Shown here one piece after another: positions 11,895 through 24,390 of a stretch of DNA of 64,000 bases. The stretch's first letter is position 1, and each line of letters begins with the position of its first letter. The stretch comes from Gibbula magus. Taxonomy: Eukaryota; Mollusca; Gastropoda; Trochida; Trochidae. The notes beneath the pieces are model-generated. The model did not search any database, had not been told where the DNA came from, and saw nothing but the letters and a program-made list of their open reading frames with translations. The position numbers and the translations under genes were made by a program. Location of the stretch: contig OW388297.1 in NCBI GenBank assembly GCA_936450465.1, forward strand, positions 28,352,387-28,416,386, read 5' to 3'.

Positions 11895-13260
11895 CCTGCA
11901 AGTTTATACAAATACTGTGAGCTACAATCGAGAGTGGGTCAGAGATTACAGTTTTGTCTGTCAATACAAGTTCATGTGGTGATCGCACATAAGCCGCAGT
12001 CAAAACTCGACAGTTTTGTAATCTCTCCAGTTGGTGAGCATCAGATTGTTTAGAGAAATCCAGTGTCAATAAAACTAAATCACTCTTGTTTCAAAATGAT
12101 ATCCTTAGCATCGATTTGATGTCAGGAGAAAACCGTGCAAACACTCGACTGACCCTAATGCTTCAGAAGTACAAATATCAAAAGACAAACAGTTGCAGGG
12201 AATATTCACTCACACTATTAAGTGTTATGTGTCAATAAAATAGTTCGCTGTTTTCCATTTTGATTATTTCGTTTTTAACTTCTCATGTTAATAAATGTTG
12301 ATTAATTGATCTTTGTCACGGCTGACATATTCGCTGCCTCAAGCACCCCATCTAATTCTCAATTTGTTTCTGTGTTCTCTTGGGTTTAGTTTTAGGATGT
12401 TCTCAGTGTATTTGTTGAATTAACGCATTTGTGTAATGTGATAATAAACCACTCAAGGCAGACATGAAATAAGTGCTTTTACCCAGGACACAAGACAGGA
12501 ATCGGGAAACAAAATGAAGCAATTAAAATTGTAGATAAACATAATACAATTTTTGTTATTTATAAATAAACTATCACATTTCATGAAAACACTTGTCATG
12601 AAACCTTTGTTTTTCCTGTATGATTACATTCCCAAACAAACAAGATGTTATTATGATGTTAAGGTATAAGAATGCTCTACAACAAGCATATTTACTTCTG
12701 TACCATGGTGTCGTATTGACATCAAGCTCTCGTGGTACATGTGACATTCAACAGATTAATTTGAATCAAGCTCTTTTGATTCTGCTTATCCAATGCGGAA
12801 TGTGCTGGATGCAAGGTAACCTCTTTAATTATTTGACTGCAGCACCTATTGGCATTCAGAGCTGGTGATTGACAGAACTGATTTAAAATCGTTTTGTTCT
12901 CAGCTTTCCTGCTGTGAGGTGATAACAACATTGTCTCACTGAGTATACTTTGGTCGCACCTTGCTAATTCCAAAAGTGTTCCATTGTAAATGTTCCTGTA
13001 CACATGTATAAAACGTATTGGTTTTACGTGTAAGGTTATTCATAATATCAACTTGAACAAGCCTCTGCAAATTCAATTCTATTCAGTAAATCCAAGCTGG
13101 CTGGGTTTGACTCTGTGTAATCTCTTCGTTTATTGTGTCTGCAAAATAAATTACACATACCATTTTGGGATTCCTGGGTGTTACTCAATTGTGCTGTAGA
13201 TAATCTACTGTAATTCGATGCCCACACTCTCTCATTGAATTCCTGTAATCAATGATGGTC
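11895..13260 (-). repeat. Duplicated module pair M1+M2, copy 2
   Basis: M1 is at 11,895-12,200 and M2 at 13,065-13,260. The minus frame of M1 contains FARFSPDIKSMLRISF, an internal stop, and later QSDAHQLERLQNC. It stays open longer than in the other copies, to LSIVAHSICINLQG. M2 keeps the TTTTGCAG acceptor-like site and a frame with ADTINEEITQSQTQPAWIY. The M1-M2 spacing is wider than in other copies. Confidence 0.5.
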
Positions 13261-13570
13261 TTCCTTTCAGAATTGTTACTTGAACTTTGCTGTAGCTAAA
13301 GTTTAGCAAAAACGTTTGACTAAAACAAATAACACAAGATTCAAACCTTTGAACTGTTGTGGTTATCGAACCTTTTTCCATCCCCATTTCAAACAGTAGT
13401 TTGTTTTATGATAGCTGAACAGTGCTACAAAATCCATCTCAATTGCTTATCACGGGGTCTCGACTTTTATCCCAAAGGTAACAATGTTAGATTTCACTAT
13501 CTAAATGGCATGTTTTAAAAATATCTCTATTGTATTCACAATAAACTTCCTGTAATACTCTTTCTGCGTA

Positions 13571-14736
13571 TGTTGGGATAACATCACATTTACGTCGAAA
13601 TCAGCAAGTTTTGCAATGTTTGCAATCGTGGCATAAGGAGCTTAAAAACTCATACTATTATTCTTTAAGTAATGTTTGAAACTTGTAATTACAGGAATTA
13701 CAGAGATAGGTCGAGAAGTGATATTTGAGTGTGGATTTCCTAACGATCAAATTATTTCTAAACAAATATAACATTTAGCACTGACAATAAATGTAAAAGC
13801 ACCCACAAAATGACAAAACTACAAAACATTATTAAAAAACCTAATTATTATTTAATACACCATAAAAGATCTATATATTTTTTTATCATGATTTGTTATC
13901 TCACCACGCACAAGATATATGGCATACTCAAATAAAATAAAGTCACGTAGAAGTATTCTGTGACTGCTGACTAAACACCTGTACCTTTCAGTTTTAGATT
14001 ATGACGTCGAAAACTTGAGATATTTGCAATTGAATATCATACATATGATAAAATCAGAGGTGAGTACTCTCTTTTGCCTGGCAGTTTAAACAATTCAAAA
14101 GATAGAAACAGAATAATGAATTAATATTTATCATAATCAGAACAATCTCCAAGAACGCCTCTGTAGACTAACGATAACCTGTTGCCCATTTATTAACATA
14201 CGTTACGTAAAGAGTTTTGAGGAAAGGTATTCAATAGATACTAATAGATATTTGTTTTCTCATCAAAAGAAAATGATATAAAGTAATTTCATTCCGAAAC
14301 ATTAATTTTGCAAAACATATATGATATGTTACCTAAAATGTTTAGCTCTTGGGTTAATGGAGCCAATGAAGACTCGAAATTATACATTTGATGACCATGT
14401 GGCCCAAAATATGGGATATCCATATATATCCCATGATGATCACTGAATAGTGTGAAACCGGTCGGGAATCCAAAACATTTTCAGCCTTGTTTTCTATGTA
14501 TAATGTACGATTTTATTATGGAAACCCGAGATACCATAAAACACCTACATGAAATACATTAGTTTAGAGCTTTGCAGACTTATCATTGCCAGCTTTCCAA
14601 ACGTAACTAAGACTTTATCCTCATTATGCATTACAGTGATTATCACTGAGGACATAGTTGAAACATGAAGGAGGAAATCGGCGTTAGTAATTCTTTCAAC
14701 TAACATTTGGTTTTAAACTGACTGTACACTTGAACA

Positions 14737-14738
<2 letters not shown>
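13571..14738. other. AT-rich sequence, no feature seen
   Basis: No tandem arrays, long inverted repeats or coding frames were recognised. Confidence 0.35.

Positions 14739-14739
<1 letters not shown>

Positions 14740-14784
<45 letters not shown>
14740..14784. repeat. (AT)n microsatellite
   Basis: A pure AT dinucleotide run of about 45 bp sits at the left edge of duplication copy U1. Confidence 0.95.
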
Positions 14785-14788
<4 letters not shown>

Positions 14789-15019
14789 CAAGCTTTCTTA
14801 TTGTCAAACGCACCATGATGGATGAGTAAACAAATACACCACGACGTAGTGTTTTTGTGATATTGTGAATTTCTAATTCTATTTTCAAAGATTTGTCACA
14901 ATGGTGTTTTGTATTCATACTAGTTAAGCAGGTCACGAAAACATAGCAATATTGCCTGTGAACAAAGAATGTGTATGAAAACTAGTAGATTAGTAAATGT
15001 ATAACAAATGTTGAGTTTC

Positions 15020-15790
15020 CATCAAGTATTTGCAAATACTGCGAGCCACAATCGATAGTGTCTCAGATATAGCTACCCTTGTCTACCAATATACAAACAC
15101 TTGTGACGATTACACACAAGCTGCAGTCATAGCATGACACTTTTGTAATTTATCCAGTTGTTGAGCATTAGATTGTTCAGGGGTAGTCAGTGTCGATAAA
15201 AATAATCACTCTTGTTTCTAAGTTGCCTCCTTAGAATCGAGTTGATGTCAGGAGAGAACCAAGTAAATATTCCCAATACCTTAATGCTTAAATAGTACAA
15301 ATATCAAACGCAAACAGTGTGCAATAAAGAAATCATTAAAGTGTTTCAGTGCTATTATTTCGATAACTCATTTTCTTTAGTTAAAACACGGTAGCAAATC
15401 ATGAAAATATGTTTGTAATTGATTGTTGATTTGTAATTTTGAAGTGTTTGTCTTATTTGCAAACAATTTAAATGCTCTGTTGTCAAACTTTAAATTTTAG
15501 AATTGCATTCATCGAGAATTTGTTGCATGATTTGTAGAGCTCTCATCCTATCATAGTCGCCGAAAAAAATGTTACATTTAAAAAAAATGATTCAATTCTA
15601 TCGTTTCACTGATGGTGTCTGCAGCATAAATTAGCAGAGAGAACTGATGATTGAAAAGCTTTCGCACATATCGTTCTGTAATTCATCAGTTTATTCAATT
15701 GTTCTACTGATCAGCTGCTTATATTGTTGACCACGCTGCCTAATTGAATTGCTGTGGTTATATCTGGAAATCAATCGATGCTGTGTCGTA
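15020..15790 (-). repeat. Duplicated module pair M1+M2, copy 3
   Basis: M1 (15,020-15,330) and M2 (15,595-15,790) are both present. The M2 minus frame begins NYRTICAK and then has a small frameshift before ADTISETIELN. M1 has lost frame. Confidence 0.5.
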
Positions 15791-16579
15791 TAACTTACAG
15801 ACCATTTGAGAAGGGCGTAGTCATATACTCAGATACGTCGTTTATGTTCACAATAATTTAGCTGTTATTCAGAAATTTCCGTCTCCTAGATCTGCATACA
15901 CACAACTTCAAAACCAGTCCTAGTTAATAACTTTGACACATATTTATCACACAGAACTATATGATTCCAATGTATTATACCGTTGCTGTCTGATTAACCT
16001 CATTATTTACATTTATCATAATGTTTTCCAAATGGATAGCTAAATAATAATAAGCTTTAAAGTTGGCCTTTACATTAATGAGCAGTACTTATATCTAACA
16101 CGTACTCCTGCATTATCATTATTGTAGACAGAGTGAACAATCAACAGAATATCGAAATCTATAGGTAGTAATGATCATGTTTCTTTTTTACCATGTTTTT
16201 CAGACTTCAAAAACAAGATTCAGTCCACATGTACTACACTCAAGGAGAATCCGAGTGGAGCCTTTTGAAGTATAGCTTTGAATAATATTTCATTTACATA
16301 TGATACCACGATGCATATATCTATTTCAAACCGAAGCTTTTAAGAATGTTCACATAAGGGTGACTGAATCCTTTAGTTATGCGTCTTGTTATTTAGATTA
16401 TATCAATGTCGTATTGGTGTGAGAAATATTTCTGCTCCTATTTCGTATTACCACGGATATCAACCCACACATATAGGATTACTGAGGATTTGAGGGCGGC
16501 TTATGCAATCAGAACATCGGAGTAGAAAGATCAACATCAGATCGATATATTCAAACATGAAGCATAAGGAAAGCTAGGA

Positions 16580-16789
16580 TCATGTTGTGTGTGAAATAGC
16601 TGAAATCATATCAAAGTTATACTCCTTAATCGTATACGGAACTCCGGGATCGGATCTCATGTGGGTACATTTGTATATCCTATTACATATATATGAGTAA
16701 AACATGTTGTAGTGTTGATCATTTCCTGGTTTATCCTTTTGACAAGATTGATCAGCAAATATCATTAGGACTTTCGCGAACATATTCAT
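16580..16789 (-). pseudogene. Conserved minus-strand frame in the duplication (possible relic exon)
   Basis: The minus frame here contains NMFAKVLMIFADQSCQ and GNDQHYNMF. U3 (56,361-56,609) has NMFAKVLMICPDHSC and SDQHFNTF in the corresponding frame. U2 (about 25,340-25,520) has NMLTKVLMTFAYQPF, a stop, then GNDQHYNMF. Amino-acid agreement across three diverged copies hints at ancestral coding sequence, but one copy is interrupted and I recognise no domain. Non-coding homology read in one frame would also look partly conserved. Confidence 0.25.
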
Positions 16790-19473
16790 AAACTTACAAA
16801 ATGATTTTGTTATACTTTTGTTAATGATTCTTATTGGTGGAGAGCCTTAAAAACATGCAACTATTTCTCGATGAACATAGATAAAATGTGCAACTAGTGA
16901 AGCAAAATCCATCCGAACAAACGTCCGATAAGTTTGTATTCACTTTGGAAATCAAAGTAACTGCTACTTGATCAAATGATTCCTGCCCGGACAGTTTCAT
17001 AGCATCATTGAAAGATAGATCATAGACAAACACCACAAAGACACACATGACGCTGCGAAGTTGAGTAGGCGAGCAAATGCAATTTCATTATATATTGACC
17101 CAATGGCCAACCTGTTCTGACAACTATGCGTAACAGTTTGATGCAAAATAAGAATTCAAAGAAATATGTCATATTATCTTCTCACCTACGTCGATAAATA
17201 GAATGTGCATTCCTTATCAGAATAAGACAATAACCTTAAACAGTAAAACTTCACGTAGTTTCGTATATCCAATGGTTGGTCAGGTGCAGAATTAAGTTTA
17301 TCATGTTTTATACATTGCACAGGATCATTGTCGCAAGAAGCTTTTACAATCATGTCACAAACTGCAATTTAATTTTTGTATACGTTTTTTGAAAACCTTA
17401 AAAAAATTATCTTAAGATTCGTTTAATCATATTACTATTTATTCAAGTTGTGAAACACCTCATCCTAGATACCAATTGACTTAAACATTTATACTGCATA
17501 CACTTTAACCTATTTTGATTGTGTATTGATAACCTTACCGATTTTCAAATGATTCACATATACAATTGGTAAACTGTGTATTTCCTTATGTTTTAATATT
17601 TTATCGTTAAGGATAAACCGATGGGACTTTTGTACAATGGGATATCCTATTGGAGAGGGTACCCCTATCTTTTTACCATCGCGAGATACAAAGTTTATCG
17701 TTTTAAGTTTAAAGTTTTAAGAAATTTAATCTAGATCTGAAATATGTTTTTAAAAACTGTAATGATAAAATTTAAAAGCTCCATCTAATGTGTTTCTTGT
17801 TTGACGTTAACAGAATCTCATCATCTTCATCAACATATTTAACTTCAGCTTTAATAGAATTGACAAAATTATATGGATAACAAATTATTTATTCATGATA
17901 TGCTTTATACAATAGCCATGATATTCATTGGCTTAATCTATAACACTACACACCCTATACTTTCCTAAATATTTGGGGACGTTATCTTCCCACTTACACA
18001 CATGTGTGTTGCGCAATGAGATTTAATTGTATATTATTAACGTTTCCTGTCATATAATCAATCAAAGCACGATATCAGAATATCATTGAGGACATACAAT
18101 TGGAGAAGACCATGGCAGTGATTGAAAACTTCCCCCAAAATGTCATATGACAATTTCAGTATCGTAACATTACATAGCCAACTTATTTAATATTTTGAGT
18201 CAAATTGGTAATTATTTTATCCATCGGTAGGACGAGTCAAATATTTTTTACATTTAGCTAACAAATGTCATGATTTAAAAACCTATGTTTTGATTGTTAA
18301 CAATATATTACTTGGGATAACATAGATATTCAACCTTACATAATAAATCAGTGAAATCCTGATGAGCTACAGACCTCATGACTCTATTTTTAGTTATATT
18401 TTATTGAATGCAAAGCCAAACTTTCCACGATTTGCACATCCTTTCATAAAACGATCGAAATCTGTTGAATCATTTGAAAAAGAATCACTTCAACTCAAAC
18501 TTAATAATTTGCTGAATGAGCCTCAGGCTTAACAAGCTTTTCGTAAATGATTTATTAGATTCTTCTTTGGCATTACCAAATAACAGTGTTTTGCTCAAAG
18601 CAAAGAATGATACCTAAATGTCAAATATGTTCATTTGCTTTTGGAGGGAAGGACATAACTGTATCAAATTTTTGCGATATTTCACCAACAACACAGGGTT
18701 TTTACATTCATTGAACGCAATATATAATATTTTGAAATCGTGTAAATGTTCTGATTCTCATAAAGTCTTTGATTTCCGACACTGGTAATAAACCCTGCAC
18801 ATGTAACCTTTCCTCGAACATCTTGATGCTGAATGGTCGATTTTTTCTTCCCAATAGCTCTGTTCGTCTTGGTTATATCAATAACACGAAGAGTTCATTT
18901 TATTTTTATTTCTAAAACATATTTCTAAACATATCTGGTTCCACATACATAATGGCATACTGTTCATTTTGACAGAAAATTCCACAGGTCCTCTCTTAAT
19001 AAAATACAATTTTCCATAAATAGGATTTGGCATTTACTAAAAATCACATTATTTAAACAAGCTTAAAAGTGAGCATGACTCACTGATATCTATTCTTTCA
19101 TAGGCCGCCTTTTTGTAAAATAGCAAAATACGACATGATTTCATATATGTCCATAGCACTGCACATCTCCTAGTAGTATAGATGTTCTGTGAAAAGTTTG
19201 AAAGGATCGGATGAATATTTTTTTTGCAATTAGTCTGACAAATTTAGATCTCAGAAAATGACCAAGTAAAAAAGAAAGAAATTCATAAAAAAAATATTTA
19301 ATCATAAAATCACTTGTAATTTGGAACTGCACTTCTCCTGGTAGTGTAGAGCATTTATACACAGTTTGAAAAGGATCGAATGAAAATTGTTTTCGTTTTG
19401 TGAAAGTGTGTAATTATAATTTTTTAGGTACCACAAAACTCCATCTATTAGTTGTGTCGATATATTCATAAGT

Positions 19474-19854
19474 CCATCCTCGGTTTTATATATGCTCCGT
19501 TACTCTCCACTGTATCACCCATGGGAAATTTCATCAGAGAAATCTGTACTCAACTTACCCGCCCTTGGCCGGCGTGAGCCAATCAAACCGCTACGCAGCT
19601 TGGACCTGCGAGCCAATGACAATTTATATCACTTCGTTGCAAAGCACACGAGGTCATTTTGTTAGCCATCCGTCACCGGTTTTCTCCCTTGACCATTTCC
19701 GTCTTATCCTATTGAGTATTTTGTTTGGTTACTGACTTCGTCACGCCGGCTAAGGGCGGGTAATTTGAGTACAGATTCTCCTGATAAGGTTTCCCATGGC
19801 TGATATAGTGGAGAGTAACGGAGCATATATAAAACCATGGGTAACCGAGGATGG
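19474..19854. mobile_element. 381 bp MITE with long terminal inverted repeats
   Basis: The ends read CCATCCTCGG and CCGAGGATGG. Inverted similarity extends inward about 110 bp, through CTCCGTTACTCTCCACT, CCCATGG, ATCTGTACTCAA and CCCGCCCTT..CCGGCGTGA; the left arm lacks about 10 bp found in the right arm. CATAAGT flanks both sides (19,467-19,473 and 19,855-19,861), a 7 bp target duplication, or 8 bp if the shared C is counted. U3 has the empty site near 61,017-61,045. It is non-coding. An 8 bp duplication would suit hAT- or P-type transposases, but the terminal bases do not settle the superfamily. Confidence 0.85.
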
Positions 19855-20239
19855 CATAAGTCATGTGATTGTTATTCGTAATTTGACTCGTTAGAATTCT
19901 TCATATTTTGTTTACACTTTTCATCATCTACATTAGACATTGTTAGACATATAATCTCTTTACAAGTCCTTTCTCAATAAACAAAATCAAAACTATCTTT
20001 AGAAATGTCTGAATGGTAGATTGACATAAGTGCTAAATATACACCTCGCAGACGCAGAACAAATATTTCATTGAATATTCCAGCTCCAATAGCTCTTAGA
20101 TAATCATATAATGTCGATAACACCGCGATAATAGTATGACAAACGTGCAGAACTAATACCATTAGCCAAAGTATCATGTGAAAGAACGGATGACTATACT
20201 TGGATGACAAATATTTTTTCTGTGGCTGGCTTATCTTAA

Positions 20240-20725
20240 GTGGGGTATAAAGCTGTCATTCCGTTCATCCCTCCATCCGGTCAAATTTCTCAAAAACTGT
20301 CAAAGGTACATCAACCACAGTTCTTTGCATGTTTTTCCCACACAAACAATTTTCAGAATTCTTGTATTTCAATTGTTTGTCGTTTCAATGGAAACATCAT
20401 TTTTTGGACTTAGTTTCATAGTGTTCACGTCGGACAAGTTTTCTCTGAAACTGTTAAACCGAGGTGAATGAAATTCTGGCTGTGAGTACTCCTGACAATA
20501 CTCTTTATCGAGCTTAGTCCAGTTCCTAAATATTATTTTATTATTGACTCGACCCTAACGCCCCTTGAATCCGAAATTGAACATTGTATTAAAACCACTG
20601 TGATGCTCCAATGACGACACGTTTTCTTGAAAACTGTTGCATCTAGGTTAATTAAATTTAACGAGCAGGTCTTCCTGATGTTACTCTTCTTCCGGTTTAA
20701 AGGCCAGTTCCGAAATATTATTTTG
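20240..20725 (+). mobile_element. Truncated ATACCCCC-family element in U1
   Basis: The sequence from GGGGTATAAAGCTGTCATTCC through the GGACAAGTTTTCT and GTGAGTACTCCTGAC phrases to TTCCGAAATATTATTTTG matches the complete element at 55,378-56,130. It sits at the equivalent place in U2 and U3, so it was present before the duplication. Both ends are degraded here. Confidence 0.65.
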
Positions 20726-20869
20726 TTAATTTTATTATGTTACAAAACTTTGCAGTTATTATGACAATCTTCTCATCTGACGTTACTAGCATTAGAAAGC
20801 TTATATTTACACATAATGTAGCTGAATCAGTGAATATTATAGTTTGCTCATTGCAGCCGTCAATTACTA

Positions 20870-22640
20870 ATACCTTTTGCACAGTGTGTATTCGAAATCT
20901 GGTGATTATTCAAACTTCAAGGGGACATAACTCGAAAACCTACCCGTCGAATTTGATGATTGTTTTAGGAGATTAAGAATGGACTAAGGTCTTTATAAAT
21001 CAATAATAAAATCGCGAATAGTCATTTCTAGCCACAATAAAGCTTACAATTTCTAAAAATATAAAAAATCACATTTTTAGTAAGTTTTTGTAAATTCATA
21101 GTAAGTTGTTAAATACCTCATCAGACAGACACAATATTTTCCTGAATACCAAATTTAAATTAGTGCAATAGTTTCATAACCGATGGGTTACGGGTATCCC
21201 AAATTGGACAGTTTCTGCCTTCTTTCGTTTGTTGTGTGTCTTTGTTTTGTCATAATTTCAACAATGCAAAATCATAGCACATTGTTTGATACCTCGTCAG
21301 AATGGGAAGGATTGCTCTATATGGAGGAAGCATAATTAGTTTCATAATGAACATAACCAATGAGCTATAAGCTTTTTATCTTGATGAATTGTGACTTTCA
21401 TTTTGTACTGTAAACAAAGAGGGTAAATCCTACTTTCGTTTTACTTGAGGGACAGTGGCCTGTGCAGATCTTCGTACAACGTTAGGGATTGACTGCTGAT
21501 TTTTAAGGATTCAGAACTAAAGTGCTGAATCCTTATTGTTATTGGCGTGTTTTATTATTATTCTTCCACGGATTTTGTGGACAGCACTTCTACCAGAAGG
21601 AATGCAGCTAATGCAACCGAACTTTGCAAGGTGATCGCCCTTACTGCGTAGTTTCATGCCGAAGCTTTTAGGACCAATCGCCCAAGCCATTAATGGTCCC
21701 GTTCGAATTTAAATTTAGAATTTAAACATGGCGCTAGACTTGCAACCTTTTGTAAAAGATGCGCATTGACAATGCGAGCAAAAATGAAATCATGACGAAG
21801 TTGTAGGTCACGTGGTTTCGCCGCCATATTGTTTTTTCGCAATTTTGAAAATTTCCCGACCCCATGCACCTTTGACAATCTTCTTCTCTGAAGATACTTG
21901 CACCACGAAGCTGAAACTTATATATGTATGCAGCTGAGCTTGTTGAATGCATGATGTGTCTTTTCAAGAGTGATCTCCCAATACTTTTTGCACAGTGAAC
22001 ACTCACATTTGGTGGATTTTGAAAAAAGCTTCAAGGGGATATAACTCAAATACCTACCCGTCGAATTTTACGATTTATTTCAGGAGAGTAAGATTGGACT
22101 AAGGTCTTTATGAATCAATAATACATTCGCTCGCGTACAGTCATTTCCGGCCACAATTAAGCTTACAATTTCTAAAAATATTTTTAAAAATCCAGTTTTT
22201 GTAAATTCAAAGCTAAAAAACCATAACTTGTAGAATGTTGTTTAATACCTTATCAGACACACAAAACATTATCCTAACTACGAAAATTACAATTAGAACA
22301 TTAGTGTTCATAACCAATGAGTCACAAGTCTTTTAAGTTGCACAGTTTGTACCTTCTTTCTAAATTGACAATGGTCGCATTTGTAGTGTGTCATCATTAA
22401 GTCATAATTTTAACTCAACAATGTAAAATCATAGCACGTTGTTTAATACATCATCAGAATAAGAAATGATTAATCTAAATGGGAGAAGCATAATCAGTTT
22501 GATAATTAACATAACCAATGAGTTATAAGCATATTCTTTTGATCAATTGTGACTTTCATTTTGTACTCTAAACAAAGGGGGATTTCCTACTTTCGTTTTA
22601 CATGATGGACAGGTACAGGCTGCTGTAGCTTCACGCCTTT
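20870..22640 (+). repeat. Direct duplication of about 0.65 kb
   Basis: Two diverged direct copies lie at about 20,870-21,460 and 21,985-22,610. Both contain TTCAAGGGGA.ATAACTC, CCTACCCGTCGAATTT, GGACTAAGGTCTTTAT, GCTTACAATTTCTAAAAAT, ATCATAGCAC.TTGTTT and CCTACTTTCGTTTTAC. The sequence between them (21,505-21,980) holds a GGATTCAG...CTGAATCC hairpin near 21,509-21,534 and a TTATTATTATTCTTCC phrase common in animal repeats. No coding frame is conserved between the copies. Confidence 0.7.
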
Positions 22641-22686
22641 ACATATCTTCTTGCATCTTTCAGGAATGACTGTTGATATGATTTAT

Positions 22687-22830
22687 TTAATAGGAAATAG
22701 AACAAATATGTTGCTGAATCCTATTATCGTCATTTGTTACTATATTTTGTTCTTGTACTTAATAGGAAATGGATCATATATGTGGCTGAATCCTTTTATC
22801 GTCACTTATGACTATATATATTACAACTAT
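22687..22830 (+). repeat. Two tandem copies of a 72 bp unit
   Basis: TTAATAGGAAAT starts at 22,687 and again at 22,759. Each copy continues to GCTGAATCC.TTTATCGTCA-like sequence. The copies are imperfect. Confidence 0.7.
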
Positions 22831-23464
22831 TATTTTGGATGCTCAGGACGAAACTGACTGAAATACTCAATGTCTTCCTGATGAAGATCACCCAAATGTT
22901 GGTTGATTCAATCCACATTTTGTTTTTTAGTAATCAAGTAAAAGAGAACAACACGAATGAGGCATGCATCTCATCGCAAAGAAAACTAGGAATTTGATAT
23001 GATTAAAAGTTAGTTCACTTCTCTTTCCACAAATGAACAGCTTCTTATTCAGCAATTGTCATCGTAATCGTAACATAATGTTAATATTGATTTAACTATA
23101 ATGACCAGTCAATTACGAAGCGTCAATGTACATTCCCTCAAGAACTACAGAAAGTCACTTCATCAAGCACCAATCCTGTCAATATACAGCTGGTGTTTTA
23201 AAGAACTATGTGTTCTTTGATCTGAAACAAGTATCATCTCAGGACATGCCTCATTTAACAGTATACTTCATAACACTCGCGTTTGTTAAGTAAAAACTAT
23301 TATTGCTTTAAAGAAGCGAGCTTTCTCATTGTCAAAAGCACGACGTCGTCATGATGAAGGAATAAACAAATACATCACAAGGTCGTGTTTTTGTTACATT
23401 GTGATTTTCAAATTGTATGCTTACTCTTTTGAGTAGATGATGAACAACTGCTGAGTTTCCATCA

Positions 23465-24390
23465 AGTACAAAAACCATGCAAAAAGCTATGAGCCACAAT
23501 CGATAATGTGTCAGAGATAGCTACCCATGTCTACCAATATACAAACACGTGTGATGATTACACACAAGCTGTAGTCATAGAATGACACTTTTGTAATTTC
23601 TCCAGTTGGTGAGAATCAGATTGTACAGTCAGTGTTGATAAAAATAAATCACTCTTGTTTCCAAGTGACATCCTTAGAATCGAGTTGATGTCAGGAGAGA
23701 AGCGAGCAAACATTCTGCGGATATTAATGCCTTAAATGATCAAATGCAAACAGTGTGCAAAGAAGGAATCACTAAAGTATGTTGGTGCTACTATTTAGAT
23801 AACACATTTTGTTTAGTTAAAAGATGATAGCAATCCATGAAAATATGTTTTGTCACCACGACAATTAAAATTGCTAGCGTTTAAGAAGCGCTGTAAGTAA
23901 ACAAACCTGATGCTTTGTAAGTGTGAAGGGTCTTATTCGCAACAGATATTACCTCTCCGTTGTCCAACCGAATGATCATTCCATCAATGACATGTGATGA
24001 TTGCAGGAGGCATGAATTCTAAGTTTTAGAATTGCATTTATCGAGGATTTGTTGCATATGTAGAGCTCTCATTCATTCAGAGACATTTTAACAAGTATAA
24101 TCAGAATCAAAATAATAATAATAATATTCCTTTATTGAAATGTTACCTCCTGATTCCGTTCTATCCCAGTCAATTGAATCAGGCTGTATGTAACTCAGGG
24201 TAATCCTTTCAATGACGGTGTCTGCAGCACACATTAGCAGTGAGAACTGATGATTGACGGAGCATGCACATATCGTTCTGTAATTCCTCGGTTTATTCAA
24301 TTGTTCGACTGATCATCTGCTTACATTGCTGACCACGCTACCTCATTGGATTGCTGTGGTTATTTCTGGAAATCAATAAGGGTTGTGGCT
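23465..24390 (-). repeat. Duplicated module pair M1+M2, copy 4
   Basis: M1 is at 23,465-23,770 and M2 at 24,135-24,390. On the minus strand M2 has an acceptor-like TGTGCTGCAG, a frame with ADTVIERITLSYIQPDSIDW, and a donor-like GGAG|GTAAC near 24,146. That would make an exon of about 70 bp. M1 is interrupted in all frames. Confidence 0.5.

Larger units (their letters stand above)
10395..13570. repeat. Partial diverged copy of the segmental duplication (U0b)
   Basis: Stretches of this region match U1-U3. About 10,395-10,865 (TGACAATGTTGC...ATGGCCAGTCAA and TTTATACTTCATAACATTCC) matches 22,840-23,280 and 41,930-44,870. The M1 and M2 modules follow at 11,895-12,200 and 13,065-13,260. Near 13,450-13,560 the run TCACTATCTAAATGGCATGT matches 63,605 and, diverged, 30,430. 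Homology is patchy, consistent with an older copy broken by insertions. Confidence 0.5.
14785..20725. repeat. Segmental duplication copy U1
   Basis: Shared modules run in the same order as in U2 and U3: a TTCTTATTGT...ACGACGT block (14,785-15,010); M1 (15,020); M2 (15,595); GAGAAGGGCGTA (15,808); ACCACGATGCATATATCTATTTCAAAC (16,305, described in parts); TTGATCATTTCCTG (16,713); GTACAATGGGATATCC (17,632); GGATAACAAATTATTTATTCATGATATGC region (17,875); GCCAAACTTTCCACGATTTG (18,412); TGCACTTCTCCTGGTAGTGT (19,327); and CTATCTTTAGAAATGTCTGA (19,993). U1 is the most compact copy and often supplies the empty site for insertions in U2 and U3. Divergence between copies is substantial, so this is an old duplication rather than an assembly duplicate. 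Confidence 0.7.
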
